Source: Chrysoporthe austroafricana (Eukaryota > Ascomycota > Sordariomycetes > Diaporthales > Cryphonectriaceae). Taken from it: 64,000 nt of DNA. Shown here one piece after another: positions 51,260 to 63,503 of this stretch (position 1 is its first letter; each line of letters begins with the position of its first letter). The position numbers and the translations under genes were made by a program. The notes beneath the pieces are model-generated. The model ran no database searches. It was not told the DNA's origin and saw only the letters and a program-made list of their open reading frames with translations. The stretch covers positions 4,340,001 through 4,404,000 of the forward strand of contig JYIP02000003.1 in NCBI GenBank assembly GCA_001051155.2, given 5' to 3'.

Positions 51260-53842
51260 ATGGCCTTCCGCGTCAGCCCGTGGCTGTATACAACGACGGG
51301 ACTATCATCAAGCGCTCAGGACTCTTCACTTACGATGATCCTCCTCGCCAACTTCTTGAGCCAGATTCCAGGCGCTGGATTGGGGAGCATGGGTTTCGAG
51401 AAAGATGCCGCCTCGGAAGCCACCAATTTCACATACCAGTGGTCTATACCGATTTGCGAGTCAAAACTTTCATCACTCGACCAAGTGCAGAGCCGGAGTG
51501 TTCGGGCGCCAGAGTCTCCGGACTACGCACCTCAGAGTCCGTGGAATCCTACCCTCGAAGGCAGCAAATTCGCCGGAAATTCCCGCATGGTCAGCCCTTC
51601 GTACCCGGCACTCGAATCTCCAGAGCACAATCCCTTCGAAAGCTGTGATTACGAACCCGACATAGATCCTGAGGCTCTTGCGGCTCTTAATGCGAACATG
51701 ATCAGTCCGAATCATGCATTCGGGATCTGGAGCGACCGCTTCGAAAGCAATGATGTCGCCGCATGCAACATCCAGCTTGATCAGAATAACGATATACACG
51801 CCGCTGTTGCATCTAGCTATGGACTATCAACCGGTGCCTTGCACTCAGCCGAACTCACATACAATGGAATGTGGGGAGGAGGTTGGCGTCGCTCCATTGA
51901 TATGATCGAGCCCAATACACATAGTGCCTACGGTGACTACGATGGGTTTTCTGCTCTCGAGGTGCCTTCCACCATCAACACTGCGTTTCCTAAGCCTCGA
52001 TCTATAAGCAAAGCCTACGAGGTCTCACTTCCGGAGCCATCCCACCATCCGATAAACGGACAACCTGTTTGCGAGCCCTCCTATTTAACTGGCCGTTTCG
52101 CAACTCCTTCTCCATATTCGTTTACCTACAGAAAAGAATCTCAAAGGATCCTTGCTAACCCAGACATCATCAGATATGAAGACGGAGAGGTCCTGCGCTA
52201 CGGCGCCGGAGAGTCTTACCGGCCGTTCAATCGAGACCGAGAGCGCTCTCCACGCAGAGCTCGAAGCCCTCCGAGGGAGCGGGAGCGAGAGAGGGATCGA
52301 GACACCAGAGACAGAGATCGGGATCACCGGGCACGCACACCACCTGTTGCGAGTGATAGCTACGTTCCAAAAAGATCTCCCAGACGCCGTTCACGCAGCC
52401 CTGATCGCTACAGGGGACCGGACCGTGCACGCGACAGTGGCGGTGAGAGCTGGCGGCGCAGGGACAACAGCCGGGGCCGGGCTCGAAGCCCCGTCAGGCG
52501 TGTATCACCCCGAAGAAGCCCACGTCGGTCTCCCAACCGCTATTCGCCGCCTCCGAGACGGGACGACAGATTTGACAGGGCCCGCTCACCCCGCCGAGAC
52601 TTCGACAGCCGTGACCGGTAAGCTTTTACTTCCACTTCCTTCATTCCACAACAGCCCAATAAAAATCAACAACAACCAACAATGAGACGTCGGGGTCATC
52701 TGCACTGGCCGAAAAGCTTATATAATCCTCCTAGGCGCAGATCTCGATCACCGCTGGATCGTGAGCGCCGTGATCGCGCTCGATCTCCTTTCCGCCGATC
52801 TCCACCACCTGCCCGCAGCGGCGCAGCTTACCGTCCTCGATCGCGCTCTCCCGACCGTCGTGACGACCGATACGGCCCGAGCTCCACTTACAGACGACCC
52901 TCGCCCACGAGAGAACGAGAGTCAGTTGTGGCGTCTGCAATTACCTCGCGCTCGAATTCACGGTCACGTGTCTCGTCACCTCGGCCAACATCGCGTGGAC
53001 ATGACAGCCGCTCCCGCCAGCAGTCACCTCCGCCTCACTCTCCCGCTGGCCTGAGTGACGCAAATGCTATTCCAGTCCGCACTACAACGCCTAGAAACCA
53101 GACGCCTATCAGGTCTCCTCCACGTGCCAGGTCTCCACCGCGCGGTCCTGCGGCCTTGAGAGCACCGCCTACGGGCCCAAGCGCAACCAGAAACTTTACA
53201 ACTCCGAATGCTACGCCTGCGCCCTCGCGGTACCCTACCACTCCTGCAGTCTCTCACTCTCGTGCAGATGCAACTAGCCCTACGATCCCTCCCTCCGGAC
53301 CTCGTGGTTATGTGCCTCCTGCTCGTGGTGGCGGCTTTGCAACACGCGGTGGTCGTGGGTCGTGGTCTGCCACTACTTCTCGCTTTGCACCACCGCCAGT
53401 CTCCCCAGCGACGCCTCACTCCACCAGCGCCGTCCCAACCGGTCCGCGCGCCTCTATCTCTGGCGCGCCATCGCCGTCTCTCGTATCCAAGCCTTTCAAC
53501 CCGCCTACCGGCCCCGCTGCACAAGGCGGACAGCGCATGACCCTCGCACAAAACCTCATTGCAAGCATGCCCCCTATCATCCCTGGCGGCAAACTCGACC
53601 CATCTTCGACACCGCTCACGACCGGTGTCACCAAGGAGCTGGAGTCACACCATCGGCGCCTCAAGGAGGAAGAGGAGCGCATCCGTGGCGAGCTCAAGGT
53701 GAAGGACGAGAAGCTCCGCACCGCGCTCCGTATGTGGGACAAGCTCGAGCGTGAGAGCGAGGCATATAAGCTCAAGAGCGATCTGTCGGATCAGAGCCTT
53801 AGGACCATTGCTGGAGAGGGCGCTGGCGGTGCCGCGTTCTAG
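51260..53842 (+). CDS. RS-rich protein, probably splicing-related
   Basis: Exon A (51260-52617, start uncertain) and exon B (52735-53842) join through a 117-bp intron (GTAAGC...CCTAG) and encode about 821 residues. The core begins with YEDGEVLRYGAGESYRP and continues as a long Arg-Ser/Arg-Asp/Ser-Pro domain (about 320-560), typical of SR and SR-related splicing factors. Exon B is Pro/Ser/Gly-rich and ends with a conserved-looking block: LAQNLIASMPPIIPGG, then a coiled coil (LKEEEERIRGELKVKDEKLR). No RNA-recognition motif is seen. The first 300 residues contain repeated ESP(D/E)(Y/H) turns and lack a known domain; they may be a lineage-specific extension. Function is inferred from composition: a nuclear-speckle or mRNA-processing factor. 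Confidence 0.65.
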
Positions 53843-55075
53843 TGGGGAGCCCGCACGCTGCACTGGCTAAGCCGTCTCTACGACCGTCTCTGGATAGCAC
53901 TGTGACAACATTAGATTGTGGTAGGGCCGATGCGGCCTGCTTGTCACTGCCCATCGCAAGGCAGCGTGCTCGACGAATCGGTGCACGAGTTCGGAGCTCG
54001 GCATACCAGCATAGATCCACAGATTACCCGACCCAAGAGAACAGCCACCAACGAGATAAAGAGGAGGGAGAGTTCGATGTGTTGCCGGAAATGGTGGCAG
54101 AGAAACTGTTCGGGGCGTCGTACGATGCTTCACTATTCCTTTTGCGCCTCCACTTCACGCCGGCTACGACTTTCGAACAGTCACATTTGTGGCGGCGAGT
54201 GCCCCCCCCCCTTTTTTTTCTTTTTACACACATCAATACAGCTTGTTTGATGGAACAACCTCGGGATACTGGCTACGCGAAGCTGGCTGGCTGGGGATGG
54301 CGTCGGATTGGAGCATACCCGAGGGAAAAAGGTCTAGGCGTGGCTCTTCAGGGATAGGGGGAACTCAGAGAAGGGCCAAGTATTAATTTAATGGCCTGTT
54401 ATAAGATTACGAATATTTCTTCCCATACAGACATGCTCATATGTTGAACCCCCTCGAGCCATTGTGACGGCGGCACTTTTGTCGACGAGGCAAGTCCGCC
54501 GGCGCTCTGTGACGATGTCTACAATCATACGAACGTATAGAAGTTTGTCCGCAAACCCGGCCATACTAGAGCTCGTTCTGCCGTAGGGCAGACTAGCACG
54601 CTGGTCTTTAGCAAGTACACGGTAGATCCAGGGGTCCTCTTTAAGTGCTGTGCCCTCTTTAAGTGCTGTGCTATCTACTATGAGACGCCTATATTGCTGC
54701 GCATTTTCGTCGGCAGCGTGCCGTCCATCCAGTCACTCAGCTTGATCCATGCCTTCAGCACCATACATACATATATCCATCATGTATCAAATTAGTATGA
54801 AGAACAGCACAATTCATCTAATTTCTTTTTTGATTTATTAGGAGTCGCGTAAGCAGCTAAAGTATCACTGTGCTAGGCCACCCAACGGCGCCGATCCAAG
54901 CCCTGGTCGCTATGACCGCAACAATCGTTGTGGCACTACCAACTTTCTCGCTGCCTTTTTATTTTCTGTTGCCTTCCCGTCTTTTCGATCTTTACTATTG
55001 AAAATCAGGCTTCAGAGTCTCCGAGAAGGCGCTGATCATGCTAGGGAGGCCGTCTTTCAAGGTGTTGGTCACAAT
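53843..55075. other. Convergent intergenic region with an 18-bp tandem duplication
   Basis: The RS-rich gene (plus) and GAPDH (minus) end here. A C-run followed by a T-run lies at about 54203-54219, and an 18-bp unit is perfectly duplicated at 54636-54671. Sequence around 54.8 kb is AT-rich. No supported gene. Confidence 0.45.
54636..54671. repeat. Perfect 18-bp tandem duplication
   Basis: The 18-base unit CCTCTTTAAGTGCTGTGC occurs twice with no gap, in the intergenic DNA between the RS-rich gene and GAPDH. It is probably a slippage duplication. Confidence 0.9.
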
Positions 55076-56304
<1,229 letters not shown>

Positions 56305-56481
56305 TTATCTAGGAGGGTGGGGTGGTAGTGAGTGTTGCTGGTGTGAAGCTAGAAGCTCTCCAGGATCCTAGGACGATGGTGATGATGAGTTTGGGGTGAA
56401 GAGGAAGAGAAGGGGAGAAGGCGCCAAGCGGTCGAGGAGGGACAGCAGAGATTTAAAGCCTCAACAACGTCAGTCACCGAT

Positions 56482-56502
56482 GGGGAGGGGGAGGGGGAGG
56501 GG
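56482..56502 (+). promoter_or_regulatory. G-quadruplex-like run upstream of GAPDH
   Basis: Four runs of four or five G separated by single A residues lie about 200 bp upstream of the GAPDH start codon, G-rich on the strand opposite to the coding strand. The pattern fits an intramolecular G-quadruplex. A role in transcription is inferred, not shown. Confidence 0.6.
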
Positions 56503-56634
56503 CAGGTACAGTGAAGGGTGGGTGGTGGCAGGGGCAACGGCCATTGGCTGACCTGGCTCGCTGTCGCCCAGCGAAACGCAGCCAGCACGGTTCGAGCTGC
56601 AGAGAGCTTGTCGCGGCCAAGCCTACTACTGTGA

Positions 56635-56671
56635 GCCCAGGCTCAGGCCCAGGCCCAGGTCCAGGTCCAGG
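56635..56671. repeat. CAGGYC/CAGGCC short tandem repeat
   Basis: Five to six imperfect copies of a six-base unit (CAGGCC, CAGGTC) lie in the GAPDH upstream region. Confidence 0.8.
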
Positions 56672-56959
56672 TACATGGTACAGCCTCTACTGACAACCTC
56701 ACCAGGAGAGCTCCGATGCGGAACGACAGGGAAGCCGGCTCGGCGGGGCAGCTCTCCTAGAGGGACCCCCGACCGAGACTTGTGGAATGTGCGGTGGTGA
56801 TGATTGATCAGTCTAGAAATTTGCCTCCTTGCCTGCGCAGAGTCGAAAACAGCTGATTCTACCCGTTATGGATCCTGGTCGTTGTCGTGTCGTCCGTTTA
56901 TTGTATAGTACGAGGCGGCTCAGGATACCCTGGCAGCTTGGAGCTCCTCTGATTGTCGA

Positions 56960-56962
<3 letters not shown>

Positions 56963-56999
<37 letters not shown>

Positions 57000-57064
57000 C
57001 TTTTTTTTTTTTTTTTCTGTCGGTTTTAATATTCCCTGCGCCTTTGTGCTCCCCTTGTTTTTCC

Positions 57065-57119
<55 letters not shown>

Positions 57120-57142
57120 TTCTTTTCTCTCTCTCTCTCTCT
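56963..57142. repeat. Long poly-T tracts and TC run
   Basis: T runs of 37 (56963-56999), 16 (57001-57016) and 51 (57068-57118) bases are followed by a TC run (to about 57142). The two blocks are separated by 51 bases of ordinary sequence. On the GAPDH coding strand they read as poly-A. Lengths may be inaccurate because homopolymers sequence poorly. Confidence 0.85.
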
Positions 57143-58984
57143 GGCTGCCTGCCTACTGACCTTCTGGCGGGGTGGAGGGGGAGGGGCAACAGTGCCTCAG
57201 CCCAACAACAGGGGCCAGCAACAGGGGCCAGCTCCTCCCACCACCAGCACGTACCCCCACCCCCCAGCAGCAGCCCCTCTGCTCCTCTGCCCCTCTCCCG
57301 GGACTTCCCCCCTGTGGCCCCCGATGCCCTGCCGCGGGCCCGTGCCCTTTTCGTCCCTCGCATCTTTTACCCGCGTGCTGCGCATATCATAGCCCGGTAA
57401 AACATCTTGGCCAACCGAGAATATATCGTGAGCCACGGCAATCCGAGTCCTCATTGCCTTGGCAATCCGGAAAGACGCTGGTCGGTCGGTTGCAGGCAGG
57501 AAGGATGCCATGGTGCAGCACCTCATCTGAGATGGCGACTTTCCGCCACTCTGACAGTTGAAAAGGGCGCGCGGCTGACCCGGAAACGGCTGGAACTTGG
57601 AACGCCGAGCGAGCAATCTCCCGCATTCGCCCTGCGGACTCCGGCCGAGTGAACGAATGACTGCATGTCTGCGCCTTTCAGACTCCATCAGCTGTCACTG
57701 GCCCAGGTCTCTCTTTCTAATCATAATCAAGGGGCAGATCGACACCCGGCGTGCCACCGGGCTGATTTCATGCTACGTATCCTGGGGAGGCTCCCAGCTG
57801 GTCCGACGGGGCTCGGAATACCCGTTCATGGCACTTCGAAAACACCGACCACAGCATAGCCTCGCGCAGCCTTTCTCCCCTGCTCAGTGTCCCGTCCGCC
57901 GCGCTCGGGACATCAGGTTGGCCTGACGCCGTGTGCTCTTCTTCCGGGCGGGAATGATGGGATGAGGGCTTTGAGGATCAACCCCCGGCCAGATCGCGAA
58001 TTCGGTCCGCGGTACGGCCGCAATTCTCGCTACAACCAGCACCTCGGCCGCTTGGGCTCATACGCTGGTCAGCCTCGCGCCTTGCTTGACGTTCTCAAGC
58101 TCCCAGGATCCAGATTTCGTATTCCAGATCCGACCTGGTCAGGATCCTCTTGAGGGTCCTGGCATCGCAATCCCGGTCGAGCCCAAAACGTCTTCCAACG
58201 TCACGCAACCCACGCTGGCCAGAACACGTGCTGCAGGCGCACGTCGGACCATCATGCTCTGACACGACTCACCCCATCCGACCTCACCTGCTGGGCAAGC
58301 CCTCCACCCAACCTGGGTTCGGGAGGAGGTTACTATCTACCTTTGTGGTCTTGCATGGAGGCCAAGATTACCCAGAGGACACAAGGCCCCAGCGCCAGTC
58401 CGGATTACCTCATTGGGGCCGCTTTGCTCAAATGCCCTCGATGCGGACCCCTGCAGACCTGAGCTGCCGAAGCTCACGCTAGAACCCACAGCGGTCCGCT
58501 CCTGCAACCATGACATGACCGACGCCTTGGCTGGTGCATTAAGGTGCCAACAGGTTCACAGGAACCCTCGGCGCTTTCCCGTCCGCATTCCCTTTGCTCC
58601 CATCTGAAATAGACACAGCGGATTGACCATCTCACTGCCTCTGCGTGTGTCTCTTCTCCACGCCGAGATGTCCAAAGTTCGCCGGCGTCAGCTCTCAAGT
58701 CCAGGCCTCCACCTGCCGCTCCGGCCTGACGACGCTTGCAGGCTCCGCGACACGCCATCTCACCTCAAGATACCCGGTGGACTTCGTGTTTATCATCTCT
58801 CTCGCGTCTCGAGACTGGTGAGCATTTGATAGCCTCAAGCATAATTCTCCCAGCTGCGCTTATCTGCGGCAAGAATGGCTTCGTGTACCGTGAGCGGCCG
58901 CATGCTTCATCGATGGCTCAGCGCGATTTGGCCCGGCCAGGCTGCGCTCGAGTATCTCCTTGCGAAACGTCGCCTGCTCCGCTT

Positions 58985-60553
58985 TCAGAAAGTCTGCACT
59001 TCTGACCATTGATCGTTATTGTTGGAGGACATGCTCAGTGTCACAGGGTCGCCAGCCATATATAGCAGTCGCACTTGCTCGTCCCAGGCGACGCTCGCGA
59101 TGCCGCCCACTACTAAACCCCATTTTTTATTGTGTGTCGGGGTCCATGTACCGTTGGGACCTGAGAACAGTCCATACACACTCTTCGTCGAAGCTACATA
59201 GTAGATGTGGTGTTGGTCAGTTGCGGGCTGGTAGCAGCTCGTGAACACATCGTCTGTACTCCAGCCTGACGGATCGGAGGCGACGGCAGTGGCTGCGATG
59301 CTGTCAGTATCTCGCATCAAAGCCAGGGGTGCCGCGGTTGGGCCGCTCTTACCGGCGTTGCTGGTCGGCCCGGAGGCATCACTGTACATGATTTGTTGCA
59401 AGTCTTTGGTGACAGAACTCACAAAAACCACCTGTAGCGTGTCTTCGTTCGGGTCGAGGTTGACCGCAATACTGGATCCCGCATATGACGCGCTTCCGAT
59501 CAAGATATCCTTCCACCCACTCGCTGCAGCGTTGGTGCCTGCCAAGGCTCTCACGGCATGTGTCCCGGCCTTATAGTACACTCGAGTCTCGGAGTTGTCG
59601 GACAGGAGAGTCGCAGCGAGGCCGGATGTTCTGACGACGCCCTTCGTAGCGTTGCCGCTGATGATGATGCTATCCGAGACGGTGCAATTTTCTGCATTCA
59701 GGGAACACTGCAGAGTCACCTGGCAGATGTCTGACATTGAAGAATCTGTGTTGTTCTCCGACAGATAAAAAACACTCGTCACGATCCCATCATCCGCCGT
59801 CGTGTTAGCCGTCGTGACAGCGATAGGGGTCTTCCGCTGGGGTGCAGGCGACAACGACAGCCTCTGCTCTGGAGAAGCCTCATCATTCCAAATGAGCCGG
59901 TACAACAGATCCGTCGTGTCCAGATCCTGATATACAACCTGCACATTTGTACTGTTCGACCCCGCTATGTTCATGGTCGCTGCCCCGATTTGTCTCTTGG
60001 AAGCAGGCATGGGCGACGGAGTCGAGCTGCTCTTGCTCTCGGTCTCGCTGCCGATCTTACTAGACCCTACCACCGCACCAACGACAGCCCCGACAATCAC
60101 GAGAGCTGAGACTGTTCCAACCAGTAGCCAGAATACCCGTCTCCTCAGCCCAAAGACAGTCTTCCTGCGCCGCTGCCTCTCTGTAGCCGGGGGAAACGAC
60201 ACCGCGCCTAGCGCGGGCGGTCTAGGCTCTTCAGGCTTGAACGCATATTGCCTATCGCTCAAGTACAAGTCCTGGCCGTCCACAAAGGGGCTGGAGGTCA
60301 AGGGATCCGTGGCCGCAACCTGCGGGAGAGAGAATCCCGACCGGAGTTGCTCCCAGTGTGTGGACCGCGAAGTAGCATCGACGGGGATGGGATATCTCTC
60401 TTCATCTCTCTGCAAGGTATCAGTCAAGTCTACGCGTACAGGGTGCAACTTAGGGTGACTTACCATGGTAGATGCGCTGCGAGAAGGATGGTCTCTGGGA
60501 TGCCATAAATATTTTTGTCCCTCATTCTGCTCGGAGACGGAAGGAAGCGACAT
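58985..60553 (-). CDS. Type II membrane protein with lectin-like beta-propeller
   Basis: Exon 1 (60553-60464) and exon 2 (60409-58985) are separated by a 54-bp intron (GTAAGT...TTGCAG, CTGAT branch-like site). The intron is a multiple of three and free of stops, so unspliced RNA also encodes protein (522 versus 504 residues). After a basic stretch (RQRRRKTVFGLRRR) one transmembrane helix follows (about 122-145 when spliced, FWLLVGTVSALVIVGAVVGA). The remaining outer part is beta-rich with repeated turns and N-glycosylation sites, resembling the six-bladed fungal fucose-specific lectin fold (TRVYYKAGTHAVRALAGT, HHIYYVASTKSVYGLFSG). A sugar-binding surface or vacuolar role is inferred; the fold call is from repeat pattern only. 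Confidence 0.68.
   Translation of the reverse strand: MSLPSVSEQNEGQKYLWHPRDHPSRSASTMVSHPKLHPVRVDLTDTLQRDEERYPIPVDATSRSTHWEQLRSGFSLPQVAATDPLTSSPFVDGQDLYLSDRQYAFKPEEPRPPALGAVSFPPATERQRRRKTVFGLRRRVFWLLVGTVSALVIVGAVVGAVVGSSKIGSETESKSSSTPSPMPASKRQIGAATMNIAGSNSTNVQVVYQDLDTTDLLYRLIWNDEASPEQRLSLSPAPQRKTPIAVTTANTTADDGIVTSVFYLSENNTDSSMSDICQVTLQCSLNAENCTVSDSIIISGNATKGVVRTSGLAATLLSDNSETRVYYKAGTHAVRALAGTNAAASGWKDILIGSASYAGSSIAVNLDPNEDTLQVVFVSSVTKDLQQIMYSDASGPTSNAGKSGPTAAPLALMRDTDSIAATAVASDPSGWSTDDVFTSCYQPATDQHHIYYVASTKSVYGLFSGPNGTWTPTHNKKWGLVVGGIASVAWDEQVRLLYMAGDPVTLSMSSNNNDQWSEVQTF
60410..60463 (-). other. Frame-preserving 54-bp intron (exitron-like)
   Basis: Strong GTAAGT donor, branch-like TTGACTGAT and TTGCAG acceptor bound a 54-base segment whose translation (18 residues from VSHPKLHPVRV) has no stop and keeps frame. 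Confidence 0.65.
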
Positions 60554-63005
60554 TGGTAAGCGCTATTGACCTACGGTACATCATTTTGTCTATTCCGTCT
60601 AGCCACGAAGCCAAGGGAGAAAATGCACAGTCGTGCCTGCGCGACGAGGCCATATATGTCGAACCTCACAGCTTCAGGATCATCGGGTTACATAGCCGAC
60701 AAGGCGGCGGTAGGGGTAGCGCGAGCCAGTCACCGCCCGGCTGGTGTCTCATCTCAGCTGCTGGCCTGTCCGGTCGCATTGCCGGGGCCCGTGAAGGATG
60801 CACAGCCCTGGTGAGAAATGGCTGCCCACCTGCCGTCGTGTCTGCCCTGGCACCCTGGCACGCCTGGGTGCCTGGTAGGCTCCGACCTCAGCTCTGCTTA
60901 CTCTAGCCGTGCCCGGAGGATCTTGCTACGGCAGGGATGGACGGCGACGACGAGTCTCTTAGAGGACTTCAACGCGTGTCACTCACAATTATCATCGTCG
61001 ATTAATAGTGGTCTTACGCTAGCGGTTCTGTCAGTGATTTAGTGGTTCACCTTTGACGGAGCCACGGCGTTGGTGGATGTGACTCGGGCTGGAATTGAGT
61101 GTTCGGTCCCGGCGACGGATCTCACTTGCAGCAGCGAGTAAGATCTCCCAATCTCCTCCTATTCATCACGTCTATCATCATCTCCCCGCATACGAGACTA
61201 CCGCGTACCCGTGAGCAATCAGGCCTGGCGAGAAGCTGCTTGCGAATCGACTGCGTCACCTGCACTCCTCACAACCTGTGGAGTCCGGCAGTCTGGTAGC
61301 GACTCGGCAGCACGGCAGCGAGGCCATGCGGTGAGCCGCGGCCAGTCGTCACGATGCTCCGGAAGCAGGTGGGCCACGTGAGATTTAATACAAGAGTTCT
61401 TTCAGCCTTACAGGGTCTAGACCCCGTGCTCAATTACCGCGACCAGGCTTCTGCACCTGTTCATCTGGCCTGGACCCCGATCCTCGCATTCCCCTCCCTG
61501 CCTCAAAGGCACCCAGGTCCCATCACGACTCTTATTCTGATGCCTTTAGCCTTGAGTACGAGCTAGTCTTCATCTTCATCTCTATCACTACTAGGCACGC
61601 AGCTGGCCTTCTAGGCAATACGCCAAGACGCGCTGTCAACAAGAGCAGTTTTGCGAAAAGGAAAGGAGGAGAAAATTGCTACATCCTAATAGCTCGCTCT
61701 TGTATCTCAGGGAGGTACACGAGCCGAACGAATCAAGGTGTTCCTTAGGAAATTTGCGGATATAGCACTTGTGCTGGACTTTTTCTACTAGACGTATGGT
61801 CTCAGCCCCACCACTCGTATCACTCTCAGAGCTTTTGGAGGTATCTAGAGCTCAGGGTGATTTACATAGTCGTCCTCAACCCGGACTTGATTCACGGGCA
61901 GCTCTAGAGTTAGTGCGTGTTTGTGCGGTTAAGTAACATCTCACAACCGTTTTGAACGCTAGGTAGTTTAGTCTGAGGCCGTGTCATACTACCCAGACCG
62001 AGTTATGAGGCTCCACAAATGTGATCCCATGAGAGAATGACTCTTGCTCCTAGTCGATCTCTTACCAAGAACCCATAAAAGATGGTTATCGTCTCTCATC
62101 TAGGCGTCCGTGTGATGTGACTGATATCAGCGATACAGATCACATAATACCAGCCAAAATGCAGATCATAACATCGAGACAAGCTCTCAATGCTGCAATA
62201 GAACGTCGATCATCTAGTCCGGAAAGTCCCTTGCTTTGATATTTCTCTGCGTCTCGATCCCTCATCATAACATCCTGTGCTTGATACTAATCGATGCACA
62301 AGTCGTGATAGTTGAATACCCGACACGAGGGCTACTGCCCGGCCTGTGACTTGACCTCTCCGATGAACTCACGCTGAACAGCAAACCGGGTTCATGAACA
62401 CCAACAAAGTATGGCAAACCGGTTTTCAAGGCCCAGTCCTCAGCGTAGCAGCCGATTCTGTGAGATTTAAGGCAAAGATTTATATCCGAATCACCAGATT
62501 CATCTAATGGGAGCTGGAGGACACCGTCTATGCTGTTTTCCGCAAAGCTCCTACGAGCTCTGAAGCTAGACTCACACCTCTGCGCCTAGTCCCGGCAAGG
62601 GCACAGCCCGTCAGAGGTATACGGTGACAAGATTTATCGTCAACAATTGCATGGCGGGGTGATCGTCGTGCTCAATACTTGAGAATAATTCAAAGTTCAT
62701 CCAGTACTTAATCTCGCCCTCTAGCCGCACTTGTGCAATGTTTCTACCCCCTTCTTCCACCACCAAGCCGTCAGATTCTCGTCCTAAAGAGCGAACCAAA
62801 TCTCCAGATCCAACCTCTAGAGAAGAATAACGACCACAAACAAGGCAAAAACAGTGCAGCAATACCCAAACGCCCACCTGCTAGTCAACCTTTGCTCATG
62901 CACCTCGGTTCACCCACTAACGCCATATGAGAAGAAAGACTGGCTGCGATAGCACAGCATCACCCAAGCCAGCACACATAGTCTTGAACCATAGACTATA
63001 CCACA
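60554..63005. other. Divergent intergenic region, AT-richer in the middle
   Basis: This is the promoter side of the lectin-like gene and of the small plus-strand gene at 63006. Frames are short on both strands. From about 61.6 to 62.7 kb the DNA is AT-richer with many stops in all frames. I see no RNA gene or clear repeat. Confidence 0.45.
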
Positions 63006-63503
63006 ATGTCTCACGGAGACACAAATCATTTACAAAGTACGATGGTCACCACCGACCCCAATCAGTCCGCGCTGGCCACGGTGCACCCCACCGGCCGTCC
63101 CTACATCCGGCTGGTTGATGGCACCATCCTGTTTAGCCTCCCCCCGGCGGACCCCCGCCCTCAGAGCACGGGCTTGGGGCTCTCTTCAAGCTCTAGCTCC
63201 GGCGACTCGGACAGCGTGGCCACAAATGAAGAGAGCGAGGAGGAGGATGAGGACAAAGCGGATCTCTCGGGGTTTGATGGCATGTCTCTGGAGGAGCTGC
63301 TCTCCGCTTTCGTCGAGACGATGCGCGAGACGACGGAGGCCATGGACCAGCTTCTTGGCGTGCCTCTTGGGGAGGAACCCGACTGGCCCAGAAAGTCTCA
63401 GCGTCGGCGGAGACGCGAATGCCGCTGGAGGAGGCGGCGAGGGCTGGGCCACAAGGGGCTAGCCTTTAGACGGCATCGACTGGGTCCTGGTGGTTGGCCC
63501 TGA
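63006..63503 (+). CDS. Small acidic/basic hypothetical protein, 165 aa
   Basis: The frame runs from MSHGDTNHLQSTMVTTDPNQ to a TGA. Residues 27-50 look structured (TGRPYIRLVDGTILFSLPP). A Ser-rich and acidic stretch follows (about 58-88), then an amphipathic helix (SLEELLSAFVETMRETTEAM), and an Arg-rich tail that reads like low-complexity and may belong to a missed intron or a different frame. The second Met (residue 13) is an alternative start. I do not recognise the family. Confidence 0.45.
   Translation: MSHGDTNHLQSTMVTTDPNQSALATVHPTGRPYIRLVDGTILFSLPPADPRPQSTGLGLSSSSSSGDSDSVATNEESEEEDEDKADLSGFDGMSLEELLSAFVETMRETTEAMDQLLGVPLGEEPDWPRKSQRRRRRECRWRRRRGLGHKGLAFRRHRLGPGGWP

Noticed and set aside
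56829..57400. Frames through the poly-T region (poly-Phe or poly-Lys products)
   Set aside because: They exist only because homopolymer runs carry no stop codons.
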